Translations under genes and position numbers: made by a program | Notes under the pieces: generated by a model | The model's input: the letters and a program-made list of their open reading frames with translations, nothing else | Told to the model about the DNA's origin: nothing | The model's database searches: none | In this document: positions 1-7,735 of the stretch, one piece after another | Numbering within the stretch: the first letter of the stretch is position 1 | How the letters are laid out: the number at the start of each line of letters is the position of its first letter | Assembly: GCF_003054705.1 (NCBI RefSeq) | Contig: NZ_QAYX01000024.1 | Coordinates: 558,001 to 622,000, forward strand | Direction: 5' to 3' | Length of the DNA: 64,000 bases | Source of the DNA: Opitutus sp. ER46 | GTDB lineage: Bacteria; Verrucomicrobiota; Verrucomicrobiia; Opitutales; Opitutaceae

Positions 1-2
1 TT

Positions 3-398
3 TGCTTCGATCGGATCGCGCAGTTTCGGCAGACCAACGTGTGGGCACTCGAGGAACTCGGGCCGAAGAGCACCGCGGCGCAGGTGCGCGACCGCGTGCA
101 CGCCGCCACCGCGCTCGCGCTCGAGGACGACGAGGTGGAGCTGTTGCGCCGGGCGCTCCGCAAGGAGCACCGCGAAGGCTATCGCGTGCGCAACGCGCCG
201 CTGATCGCGCTCGGGCAGATCCTCGCGAACTACACCGCCGTGGGTTGGGCGGGCATCGCGCATACGACGGACTACGTGGAACTCGCGGCCTTCGGTCCCG
301 GCAGCGAAAGCATCCAGGGCCTCGTGCAGAACAACGCGCTGTTCGGCGTGATGACGCGGGCGCTGGGGCTGAAGGTCGCGCGCGAGGCGGCGGCATGA
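3..398 (+). CDS. Alkaline phosphatase, C-terminal fragment (5' end outside window)
   Basis: About 131 residues are visible and the frame is open to the left edge, so the gene starts outside the window. Near the end a Gly-Trp-(x)5-His-Thr-Thr-Asp-Tyr segment is followed by FGPGSESIQGLVQNN and a Phe-Gly-Val-Met helix. This matches the end of alkaline phosphatases of the PhoA superfamily, where a late zinc-ligand histidine precedes an (A/F)xGPGAE stretch and a closing helix. The family hydrolyses phosphate monoesters, usually in the periplasm. The catalytic Ser/Thr and the other metal ligands lie upstream and cannot be checked. A GTG at 39 is in frame, but the coding pattern continues before it. 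The downstream Nudix gene has the same strand but a 125-base gap. The family call is moderately sure; the substrate is unknown. Confidence 0.6.
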   Translation, partial: CFDRIAQFRQTNVWALEELGPKSTAAQVRDRVHAATALALEDDEVELLRRALRKEHREGYRVRNAPLIALGQILANYTAVGWAGIAHTTDYVELAAFGPGSESIQGLVQNNALFGVMTRALGLKVAREAAA

Positions 399-523
399 GC
401 TGAAGCCGGGCGCAGGGCTGCGCGACATTAGCCGAGATTGTGTAATGCCCAAGCCGCCGCCGGCTTCGGCCCGCGAAGCTTGGGCTTGTTTTGGCCGCGC
501 CGATCGGAATTCTCCGCTCTCCC

Positions 524-1078
524 ATGCCCCCCGATCTCGCTCCCGTGCTCCAACTGCTTCGTGCCCACGCGGCGCAGCCACTTGATGCCCACGAGGCGGC
601 GATGACCGCGGAGGTAATCCGGTTTGCCGAGGCGCATCCCGATTGTCTGTGGCGGACCTGCGTGCCGGGGCATCTCACGGGGTCGGCATGGATCGTGAGC
701 CCGGACCGGAAGCGGACGCTCCTCACGCATCACCACAAGCTGGACAAGTGGCTCCAGTTGGGCGGTCACGCGGACGGTGACGGCGACCTCCTCGCGGTGG
801 CGCTGCGCGAGGCGCGCGAGGAGAGCGGCCTCACCCGGCTGCGCGTCGTGAGCCCGGCGGTTTTCGATGTGGACCGGCACTGGATCCCGCCGCGCAAGAC
901 CGAGCCCGGCCACTATCACCACGACCTGCGGTTCATGATCGAGGCCGACCCGGCGGAGCCGCTGGTGATTTCGAACGAGTCCAAGGACCTCGCCTGGGTG
1001 GATGTCGCGTCGGTGACGTCGCTCAACCCGGAGGAATCCATGGCGCGGATGGTCCGGAAGACGCTCGCGGCCGCTTAA
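524..1078 (+). CDS. Nudix hydrolase
   Basis: 184 residues if translation starts at ATG 524; an in-frame TTG at 491 would add 11 residues that look non-coding. The Nudix region is GGHADGDGDLLAVAL followed by REAREESGL, so the REUXEEXGU half that binds Mg2+ is intact. The earlier glutamate of the consensus (GX5E) is a glycine. Nudix proteins cleave a nucleoside diphosphate linked to another group. The C-terminal part has a typical ESKDLAWVDV strand. No partner gene identifies the substrate. Family assignment is firm; physiological role (nucleotide pool cleaning or NADH/ADP-ribose turnover) is open. Confidence 0.85.
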   Translation: MPPDLAPVLQLLRAHAAQPLDAHEAAMTAEVIRFAEAHPDCLWRTCVPGHLTGSAWIVSPDRKRTLLTHHHKLDKWLQLGGHADGDGDLLAVALREAREESGLTRLRVVSPAVFDVDRHWIPPRKTEPGHYHHDLRFMIEADPAEPLVISNESKDLAWVDVASVTSLNPEESMARMVRKTLAAA

Positions 1079-1234
1079 ACGGCCGGTTGAACGTGGCAGG
1101 TTAGAAAGTTGCAGGTTGCCGGCCGACGGAGCCGCGGGGGGGCGGCGTGGCGGGAAGCGGGGATCAATTCGGGGTACGCCGGTCGCGTATCAGAGCCGTA
1201 TCGTGGCGCGCCGCCCCGGGGCATCCATTGAGAT

Positions 1235-1256
1235 AACTAGCCAAATCTGGCTAGTT
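1235..1256 (-). terminator. Hairpin overlapping the stop codon of the histidine kinase gene
   Basis: Perfect 9-bp inverted repeat, arms AACTAGCCA (1235-1243) and TGGCTAGTT (1248-1256), loop AATC. The right arm includes two bases of the kinase stop codon (1255-1257). No T-run follows on the minus strand, so it is not a classic intrinsic terminator. It may act as a 3' stabilising stem or a weak terminator. Confidence 0.4.
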
Positions 1257-2448
1257 ACGGCCACCCGGTTGGGAGGCCGCGGCCGCTTGTCCCGACGATC
1301 ACGTCGAAGCGGAAGACCGAGCCGCCGCCGGGCTCGCTCTCCACCGTGATGCGTCCGCGCATCAGTTCGACGAAGCGCTTGGTGATGGCCAGACCTAGTC
1401 CGGTGCCGCCGAACCGGCGCGTGGTCGACGAATCCGCCTGCGAGAAGGGTTGGAACAACCGGGGAAGCGCAGCCTCCGCGATGCCCACTCCCGTGTCGTG
1501 GATGGCGAAGTGCAGCCGGGCTTCGCGGTCAGTGCAGGCCGTGGCGCTGACGTGAAACCGGACGTGGCCGGCGGACGTGAATTTCACGGCGTTGCCCAGA
1601 AGGTTCATCAGGATCTGCCGGAGTCGAACGGCATCGCCGCGCACCACGACCGGAACCTCAGCGCCGATCTCGCTGACCAGGAGGAGACCTTTGCGTTCTG
1701 CGATGGGACGGAGCACTGCCAGGACCCCGTGGACGCAGGGCACGAGCGGAAACTCGATCTCCTCGAGCTCGATCCGGCCCGCTTCGGCCTTCGCCATGTC
1801 GAGAATGTCATCGATCACACGCAGCAGCGCGTCTCCGCAGTCGCAGATCGTCCGGAGGTAGTCGCGTTGCTCGGCACTGAGCGGGGTGTTTTCCAGGAGT
1901 GAAGCCATGCCGATCACGCCGTTCATCGGCGTGCGCAGTTCGTGGCTGACGACGGCGAGGAACTGGGATTTCGCCGCGTTCGCGGCCTCGGCGGCGTTCT
2001 TGGCCTCGTGCAGCGCGGCTTCGGCGTGTTTGCGCCGGGTGATGTCCTGGATGAAGCCTTCGTAGTACAGAACGTCGCCTTGGGCGTTGCGGACGGCGCG
2101 GGCGTGTTCGGACACCCAGATGACGGAGCCGTCTTTGCGGCGGACTTCGTATTCCAGACCGTGCACCTCGCTTCGCTCCGCCATGAGGCGCTGGTATTCA
2201 CGGCGCGCCGCAGGATCGACGTAGACGTGCACCGAGATGTCGCGCACGCATTGCAGCAACTCGGCGGTGGAGGTGTAGCCGTACATCTTTGCCAAGGCGG
2301 GATTGACGAGGAGATAGCGGCCTTCGGGGGTGGACTGGAAAATGCCTTCGACTGCGTTCTGAACGATGCTGTGAAAACGCTCGAGAGACGAGGGGAGGGG
2401 TGGAACCGACTCGGCCATTTCCCAGGTTTCAGGTGCCAGCATCTGCAT
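1255..2448 (-). CDS. PAS-domain sensor histidine kinase (soluble)
   Basis: 397 residues. A PAS domain spans roughly residues 24-138, with FHSIVQNAVEGIF at the start and the PAC-like end YYEGFIQDITRRK. A short helix leads to the HisKA domain with the phospho-acceptor His169 in SHELRTPMNG. The HATPase domain covers about 275-390 with N box (LMNLLGNAVKFT), G1 (DTGVGI), F box and G2 (GGTGLGL). No transmembrane segment, signal peptide or receiver domain is visible, so it probably senses a cytoplasmic ligand or redox cue. No response regulator gene is adjacent; the LuxR-type regulator at 16-17 kb has a degenerate receiver. It is an orphan kinase of the class often found in hybrid proteins. ATG 2448 is used; ATG 2442 is also possible. 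Confidence 0.93.
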   Translation of the reverse strand: MQMLAPETWEMAESVPPLPSSLERFHSIVQNAVEGIFQSTPEGRYLLVNPALAKMYGYTSTAELLQCVRDISVHVYVDPAARREYQRLMAERSEVHGLEYEVRRKDGSVIWVSEHARAVRNAQGDVLYYEGFIQDITRRKHAEAALHEAKNAAEAANAAKSQFLAVVSHELRTPMNGVIGMASLLENTPLSAEQRDYLRTICDCGDALLRVIDDILDMAKAEAGRIELEEIEFPLVPCVHGVLAVLRPIAERKGLLLVSEIGAEVPVVVRGDAVRLRQILMNLLGNAVKFTSAGHVRFHVSATACTDREARLHFAIHDTGVGIAEAALPRLFQPFSQADSSTTRRFGGTGLGLAITKRFVELMRGRITVESEPGGGSVFRFDVIVGTSGRGLPTGWP

Positions 2449-2884
2449 TCCGGATACTCCGCACGCGACGTGCCATGATCGGCCGGCGCTTCGGTAGGAC
2501 GGGGGTATTAGGCCGCCTGACGGGCGAGGCCAGTGCCGCTGCCGCCGCAGTCACGAGTATCTGGACATTATCGCGGCGAGTATCCGGACATTATTCCGAG
2601 TTTCTGGACATTATCCTGTTAGTCATTGCTGTTAAGCAGTTAATAATTGCAGCCATCGGTGCCCTCTTGTCCTGTGTGGGTGCCCTTCGGGGCATCGCGG
2701 GCCTGCGATCTGGGACGACGGCGGCCTTGAAGTCGGCGGGTTCAAAGACCGTGCTTCTGCAAAATCCTGGCCGCGAGCCGCAGGACTCGGCGCGGAGCGG
2801 CGTGTATCTGTTCGAAGACTCTCCCCATGAATCGATCGATCCTCCTCGTCCTCGTTTCCAGCGTGAACCGGCTCGCGGTATCGA
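2449..2884. other. 436-base non-coding gap containing a repeat-element remnant
   Basis: No convincing gene. It holds the three-copy TGTCCAG-type repeat and AT-rich end described separately (2554-2651). Its base composition, notably 2610-2650, is clearly lower in GC than the flanking genes. An in-frame ATG at 2827 begins a short hydrophobic stretch, but that frame runs antisense into the phosphatase-like gene and is not called. Confidence 0.6.
2554..2651 (-). repeat. Solo end of a repeat/IS-like element (three internal repeats plus AT-rich tip)
   Basis: Three copies of an 18-mer, CGAGTATCTGGACATTAT and variants, lie at 2554-2571, 2577-2594 and 2597-2614 (spacing 23 and 20). A 40-base AT-rich stretch follows, ending at 2651. 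Read on the minus strand it begins TGCAATTAT, ends taacaggata and then enters the TGTCCAG repeats. The same arrangement, with the same 40-base spacing, occurs in inverse orientation at 53811-53897. A TG tip followed by several short subterminal repeats is a layout I associate with IS21-family ends, but no transposase gene is present. It could equally be a MITE or another dispersed repeat. Confidence 0.6.
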
Positions 2885-3229
2885 TCACCCGAGCAGGGCA
2901 GCCAGCTCGGGCTCGATGGTCGCGCGGAGCAGCTCCTGGAGCTCTGGTTGCATGAACTCGTAGTGGTCGGGAATATCGAGGACCGCGACGGGCGGGAGCG
3001 CGGCGTCGGGAAACTGCTCGCGGAGTCGGCGGAGGTGTTCGCGCTCCATCACCATGACGGCGTCGGCCCAGTCCAGGTCCGCCGCGGTGAGTCGGCGGCG
3101 GGAGCCTTCGCGCAGGCCGGCGGAGCGGACCTCGAGTCGCGCATCCTGGCGGTAAAGCTGTTCGGCCGTCGCGCTGCGCCGACGGTTCAGCGCGCAGATG
3201 AAAAGGACGCGCAGCCGGGGCGCACTCAC
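2885..3229 (-). CDS. Low-molecular-weight protein tyrosine phosphatase-like protein
   Basis: 114 residues from a GTG at 3229 whose last bases overlap the stop of the batD/E gene (GTGA), so translation is probably coupled. The phosphate-loop motif C-x5-R-S appears as CALNRRRS at residues 11-18, directly after the first strand (VLFI). Farther on WADAVMVMEREH and LDIPDHYEFMQPELQELL match the short ~110-residue branch of the LMW-PTP family. The open frame extends far upstream but is arginine-rich antisense-like sequence in the batD/E gene. It is the last gene of the Bat operon. A role in dephosphorylating a protein linked to that complex is inference. The aspartate of DIPD is a candidate general acid. 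Confidence 0.82.
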   Translation of the reverse strand: MSAPRLRVLFICALNRRRSATAEQLYRQDARLEVRSAGLREGSRRRLTAADLDWADAVMVMEREHLRRLREQFPDAALPPVAVLDIPDHYEFMQPELQELLRATIEPELAALLG

Positions 3230-5730
3230 CACAGCGGGACGAGTTCCTCCTGGCGGACCCAGCCGGTCTGGCCGTTGGAGAATACCAGGCGCTTCCAACC
3301 GACGAACTCGCGATCCACGCGGGCGACGCTGCCGGCGGGAAGCGCGGAAGTTTTCTGGGTGGTGTCGGCTTCGGTTGGAATGGAACGCAGGGTGGTGGTC
3401 TCCCAGGTGATGACCGCGTCGGCGTGGGCGGTCTCGCCGTAGACGCGGAGGCCGAAGAGGGCGACGAGCGCGAGGACGATAGCTGCCGCGCCGGCGCCGC
3501 TGGCGGTCCAGAACAGCGCCCGGCGTCGTGGTCCGTACGCGTTGACGAGCATGAGGCCGAGCGCGAGCGCGTCGATGCCGGCGGCGACGATGAGCCAGCG
3601 CTGCCAGCCGGCGGGGCCGGCGAGGGTGGCGATGGCGTGCGTGGGGCCGTCCTTGAGCAGCGGCATCAGCGGGTCGGGCGCGAAGCCGGCCTTGCCTGCA
3701 GTGTAGGCAAAATTCCACCGCACCGCGGGATCGTTGGGATGCTGGACCAGCGCGGCGACCGCATGGGCGGCGGCGGGGCCGGCCTTGTCCTGCTGCGTGA
3801 GGGCCAGCGAGAGGTTGTGGTGCGCGATCCAGTCGGTGGAGTTCTGCGCCAGGGCGGCGCGCCAGCCCTCCTCGGCGGCGGCAAAGTTGCCGGCGCGGTA
3901 GCTGGCCTCGGGCGCCAGCGCCGGAACGGCGAAGGCCGTCAACGGGAGCAGCGCGGCGACGGCCAGCGCGGCCGCGAAGGGCAGCAGGTTCCGCGGCAGG
4001 AACAGGCGGTGCGGCTGGAAGCTCGGGATGCGTTTCGCCTCCAGGGCCGCCTCGGCGCGGGCTACCCAGTCAGCCGGAAGTTCCGGCCGCGGGCCGTAGA
4101 GCGCGCGATCCGCCTCGCGCCAGAGTGTCGCCCACGCGGCACCATCGGTTGGCGAATTGGACCCACCCCGGGCGTCGTTCGTGGCGGCGGCGAGCACCCA
4201 GGTGGCAGGCGCGGCGTGCGCCACGCCCCAGAGCGTCGCGGAGTCGCGCTGCCATGCGCGCAGCTGTTCCGGCGCGGGCGTGCCGGCCGACGCCTGCATC
4301 TGCGTGAGCAGGCCCGTCAGGCGGGCATGGGCCTCACGGCGCGGGCGAATCGGATCCGTGCGCAGCGCGCGCCGCCAGGCAAGGGCCAGCCACAGCAGCA
4401 GCACGCCGCCGAACGGGGCAATCAGCCAGGCGAGGAGCGGGCGGAGGGCGAGCGGGCGCGGGGCGTCGCCGCGGCCGGCGAGCGCGTCGCGCGGAATGCT
4501 CCCGGGCAGGCCCGGGGCGCGTGGGGCCGGAGCAGCGGGCGCGGCGCTTACGCCGGCCGTGGCGTTCGGGCTGCCGACGGTAGCGCCAACCATGGATACG
4601 GTCATGGGCGGCTTGATCGTGATCGTGGTGCGCTCGGTCTGGATCGTCTCGTAGCGGCCGGCTTTCGGGTCGAAGTAGGCAAACGTCACCGGGCCCAGCG
4701 TGTAGCGGCCGGCCTTGGTCGGCACGAGGACGACGTCCTCGGTGAGCGTGGCTTCGAAGAGCTTGCCCTCGGCGGTGGTGCGCTTGGCCTTCGGCTGGAC
4801 GACCTCGAAGTCCTTGGCCACCTCGCGGGAGGGGAGCGCGTTGATCTCGGGCCAGTTGCCGGTGCCGGTGAGCTCGAGCGTCCAGGTGACGGGTTCGCCG
4901 ACGCTCGCGTCGGCGGGGACCACCTTCGACGTGAGCTTGAATTGGCCGACCGCGCCAGTGAAGCCGGGCGGCGCCGCGGGCAGGGGGCGAACCTCGAGGA
5001 CGGGCTGGTCGGACGTGATGGAGACCGGCTCCATACGGGCTTGGGAGAAGAGGCCAAAACCGACGGCGCCGGTCTGCACCTGCACGACCTGGTGCACGGC
5101 GTCGAGGGTTACGGACGGGGTCGACTTCGCGTACGCGCGCGTGCTCGTGGTGGCGACGATGTGGCGCTGGCCGTCGATGACGGTTTCGGCGCCGGTGGGA
5201 TTGGACCAGGCCTCGGCCACGAGGGGCGCGGCGTTCCAGTCGAAGGTGAAGCGGCCAAACTGCGGGTTGTTGCGACTGGCGGCGGTGAGCCGGTACGTCA
5301 GCCCGAAGACCTCGCCGGCCCAGACGGTGGTGCGCTCGGGAATCAGTTTCGAGGTCGCGACGGAGTCGGCGCTGACCGTCGGGGCGGCGCCATTGAACGC
5401 GGCGACGCGGAGCGCGCCCTTGTTGGTCTTCACCGTGAAGGCGGGAATCTGCAGCGGGCCGGCGCGGCGGGCCTGGACCAGGTAGCCGAGGATCACCGAG
5501 CGGGTGACGCTCATGTTCACCATGTTCACGGTCGTGGAGCGGTCGTTGAGCGTGAGCGTCGCATTGGGGATGGCGGGCAGGACGGGGTCGCCGTCCGGCT
5601 CGCAGTCCTCGAACACGAGCAACACCGCGCTGCCGTCGCCGTTTTCCCAGCGCACGCTCTGCGCGCGGAGGAGGGTGGCGGCGGCCAGGGTGAGGAAGAC
5701 GAAGGCGAAACGAACGAGACGCATGGGCAT
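3226..5730 (-). CDS. BatD-BatE fusion: aerotolerance protein with TPR and SH3 domains
   Basis: 834 residues. A signal peptide (about 1-23) is followed by a large beta-rich BatD region (about 25-400) with the FGLTYRL and TWTLELTG strands seen in that family. A transmembrane segment lies near 435-455 (LLAWLIAPFGGVLLLWLAL). A second hydrophobic helix near 590-610 precedes a TPR-like block (ASYRAGNFAAAEEGWRAALA, DWIAHHNLSLAL). Two more membrane helices follow, then a C-terminal SH3-like domain ending GWVRQEELVPLW. In Bacteroides the TPR/SH3 part is the separate BatE, so this reads as a BatD-BatE fusion. Start ATG 5730 overlaps the upstream stop (TAATG). Bat proteins support stress tolerance together with MoxR; the exact biochemical role is not established. 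Confidence 0.85.
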   Translation of the reverse strand: MPMRLVRFAFVFLTLAAATLLRAQSVRWENGDGSAVLLVFEDCEPDGDPVLPAIPNATLTLNDRSTTVNMVNMSVTRSVILGYLVQARRAGPLQIPAFTVKTNKGALRVAAFNGAAPTVSADSVATSKLIPERTTVWAGEVFGLTYRLTAASRNNPQFGRFTFDWNAAPLVAEAWSNPTGAETVIDGQRHIVATTSTRAYAKSTPSVTLDAVHQVVQVQTGAVGFGLFSQARMEPVSITSDQPVLEVRPLPAAPPGFTGAVGQFKLTSKVVPADASVGEPVTWTLELTGTGNWPEINALPSREVAKDFEVVQPKAKRTTAEGKLFEATLTEDVVLVPTKAGRYTLGPVTFAYFDPKAGRYETIQTERTTITIKPPMTVSMVGATVGSPNATAGVSAAPAAPAPRAPGLPGSIPRDALAGRGDAPRPLALRPLLAWLIAPFGGVLLLWLALAWRRALRTDPIRPRREAHARLTGLLTQMQASAGTPAPEQLRAWQRDSATLWGVAHAAPATWVLAAATNDARGGSNSPTDGAAWATLWREADRALYGPRPELPADWVARAEAALEAKRIPSFQPHRLFLPRNLLPFAAALAVAALLPLTAFAVPALAPEASYRAGNFAAAEEGWRAALAQNSTDWIAHHNLSLALTQQDKAGPAAAHAVAALVQHPNDPAVRWNFAYTAGKAGFAPDPLMPLLKDGPTHAIATLAGPAGWQRWLIVAAGIDALALGLMLVNAYGPRRRALFWTASGAGAAAIVLALVALFGLRVYGETAHADAVITWETTTLRSIPTEADTTQKTSALPAGSVARVDREFVGWKRLVFSNGQTGWVRQEELVPLW

Positions 5731-7646
5731 TACCAGTCTTTCTTGGGCTTCTTCTGATCGCGGCGCTCAGGCGCCTGCATCAGTTGGAAGAGCTCGGCGG
5801 GGGAGTCCTGATTCTTGAGCTGTTCGAGTTTCTCCAGGGGCACGGCCATGTTCGGATCCTGCTGCTCGGGCGTGGGCCGCTTCTCCGGTGCGCCGCCGAC
5901 TTTCTGGGTGTCCTTGGACGGCGGCGGAGGAGGAGGTGGCTGCTTCATGTCGCCGAAAGCGGGCGGCTGATCCTTGGGCGGCGTGTCGGGCTTGGAATTC
6001 TGCGGCGAGGGGGAGCTGTCGTTCTTTTGTTCGTCGGGCTTCTGCTCCGGTGGCTGCTTTTGCTCCTGGTTTTGCTGCTGGGGGTCCTGCTTGGGCGGCT
6101 GGTCCTGCTGGGAAGGATTCTGCTTCGACTGATCCTGGTTCTGTTGCTGCTGCTTTTGCTGTTGTTGCTTCTGCTGCTCCGGCGGCGGCTTCTGGTCCGG
6201 GCGCTGGAGCAGCGCCTCGAGTTGCTCGCGGAGCTTGTCCCAGTCCGTGACCTTCGGGTCGAGCGCGCGACCGAGTTCGACGGCCCGCAGCGCGTCATTG
6301 ACCGGCCCGGCGGGAACCTGGCCCTGGCTGGATTGAAGCTGGGTGCCCCAGGAAACCGTCGCGCCGGCCATGTCGGCCCAATCCCGCGCACTCTGGCGGT
6401 CGGCCGTGGCGAGTCGGCCCACGATTTTCGCGAGGGCGGGCGGCTCGGCGGAACCTTTGCCGGCCGGCGACGCAGGCGGGGGCGGCGGCGCAATTTTCAC
6501 CTGGGCGGTCACACGCGATGCGGTGCCGAGGGCCAGCCCGAGTCCGAGCAGCAGGAGCGCGGCGCCGGCGGCCGGGCCGGGCGCAGCACGCTTGCGGGCG
6601 GCGTCGCCGTCGGGCGGCGTGCCGCGCAGGCTGATCTCGCGCGGCCGGGGGCGGACAGGAAACTCGTAGTAGAAGCTCACGAGGAAGCACCACAGCGCGA
6701 AGGCGAGGGGCCACTGGAAGCGGTCGACGAGCCGCACGGTCTTCATCTCGGTGAACGCGCCCTTGCGGCCGGCGTTCACGGTCTCCTCCACGAGATTGGC
6801 CAGGTCGACCCACGCGCTCGCGTCGCGGTACTGGCCGCCGGTCGCCTGCGCGAGTTGCTGGAGCGTGTCGCTCTCGAGCCGGGAGAGGACGACCGCCCCA
6901 CGATCATCCTTCACGAAGCCGCCGGAGCCGTCGGGGATCATCGAGCCGCCGGGCGTACCCACCCCGAGGCCGATGACGCGCACACCCTTCTTCTTGAGCG
7001 TCTCGACGCGCGCCTGCCACGCGGAGTCCAGGGCCTCGCCATCGCTTAGAATGATCAGGAATCGGTCCGCGGCGCCGCTGCCGCCGAAGGCGTCCAGGGT
7101 CGTGTCGATGAGCGCCGTGTAGTTGGTGCCGCCCTCGGGGAGAAACTCGGGTTTCAGCGCGGGCAGAAACTCCCGCAGGATCTCGTAGTCGGCGCTCAGC
7201 GGGCTTTGCAGGAAGGCGGTGCCGGAGAAGACCACCAGCCCGACGCGCTCGCCCTTGAGTTTCTCGAGGAGGGCCTGAATGAGCAGCTTGCTGCGCTCGA
7301 GGCGGGACGGCTTCACGTCGGGCGCGAGCATCGAGCGCGACAGGTCGAGCGCCAGGATGATCTCGCGCGACTGGTCGAGCATGGGCTCCTCGATGCGGCC
7401 CCATTGCGGGCGGGCGATCGCGACGATGGCGAACGCGAGGCCGAGCAGGAGCCAGGGCCGCAACCGCTGCCGGCTGGCTACGCCGGGATCGGAGACCAGA
7501 TCCAGCGCGTGCGTGCCGACCTCCGCGCGCAGGATTTTCGGGTGCAGCGCCGCAGCCGTGAGCCGGCGACGACGGCCGAGCTCCCAGGCGAGCATCGCGA
7601 CCGGGAGCAGCAGGAGCCAAAGCAACTGAGGCCAGGCAAAACTCAT
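5730..7646 (-). CDS. BatB-BatC fusion: VWA membrane protein with Gln/Pro-rich tail
   Basis: 638 residues from ATG 7646 (MSFAWPQLLW). Two N-terminal membrane helices lead to a von Willebrand A domain with the MIDAS motif DLSRS (in ILALDLSRSM) and the later GTNYTALI and LSDGEA segments. A membrane helix (WPLAFALWCFLVSFYY) closes the BatB part. A further hydrophobic segment (AAGAALLLLGLGLAL) starts a BatC-like half. That half has a helical region (VNDALRAVELGRALDP), then a long stretch dominated by Gln, Pro, Lys and Asp encoded around 5860-6190. The order matches separate batB and batC genes elsewhere. The low-complexity tail probably forms an extended periplasmic linker; this is inference. Confidence 0.86.
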   Translation of the reverse strand: MSFAWPQLLWLLLLPVAMLAWELGRRRRLTAAALHPKILRAEVGTHALDLVSDPGVASRQRLRPWLLLGLAFAIVAIARPQWGRIEEPMLDQSREIILALDLSRSMLAPDVKPSRLERSKLLIQALLEKLKGERVGLVVFSGTAFLQSPLSADYEILREFLPALKPEFLPEGGTNYTALIDTTLDAFGGSGAADRFLIILSDGEALDSAWQARVETLKKKGVRVIGLGVGTPGGSMIPDGSGGFVKDDRGAVVLSRLESDTLQQLAQATGGQYRDASAWVDLANLVEETVNAGRKGAFTEMKTVRLVDRFQWPLAFALWCFLVSFYYEFPVRPRPREISLRGTPPDGDAARKRAAPGPAAGAALLLLGLGLALGTASRVTAQVKIAPPPPPASPAGKGSAEPPALAKIVGRLATADRQSARDWADMAGATVSWGTQLQSSQGQVPAGPVNDALRAVELGRALDPKVTDWDKLREQLEALLQRPDQKPPPEQQKQQQQKQQQQNQDQSKQNPSQQDQPPKQDPQQQNQEQKQPPEQKPDEQKNDSSPSPQNSKPDTPPKDQPPAFGDMKQPPPPPPPSKDTQKVGGAPEKRPTPEQQDPNMAVPLEKLEQLKNQDSPAELFQLMQAPERRDQKKPKKDW

Positions 7647-7735
7647 GGCGACACGGGGCGCGGGGCGGACCGGGGCGGCGTTGCGGTGATGGAGAAGGAG
7701 CAGGGCACGGTGTCCTTGAAAAACGGTTACGCGGG

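Noticed and set aside
2827-2950. Short frame MNRSILLVLVSS... that looks like a signal peptide
   Set aside because: It runs directly into the antisense of the phosphatase-like gene, becomes Arg/Ala-rich and has no domain. It might be the leftover start of a lost gene but cannot be supported.
3424-5757. A 777-residue plus-strand frame opposite the Bat genes
   Set aside because: Gly/Arg-rich antisense shadow of the batD/E gene.
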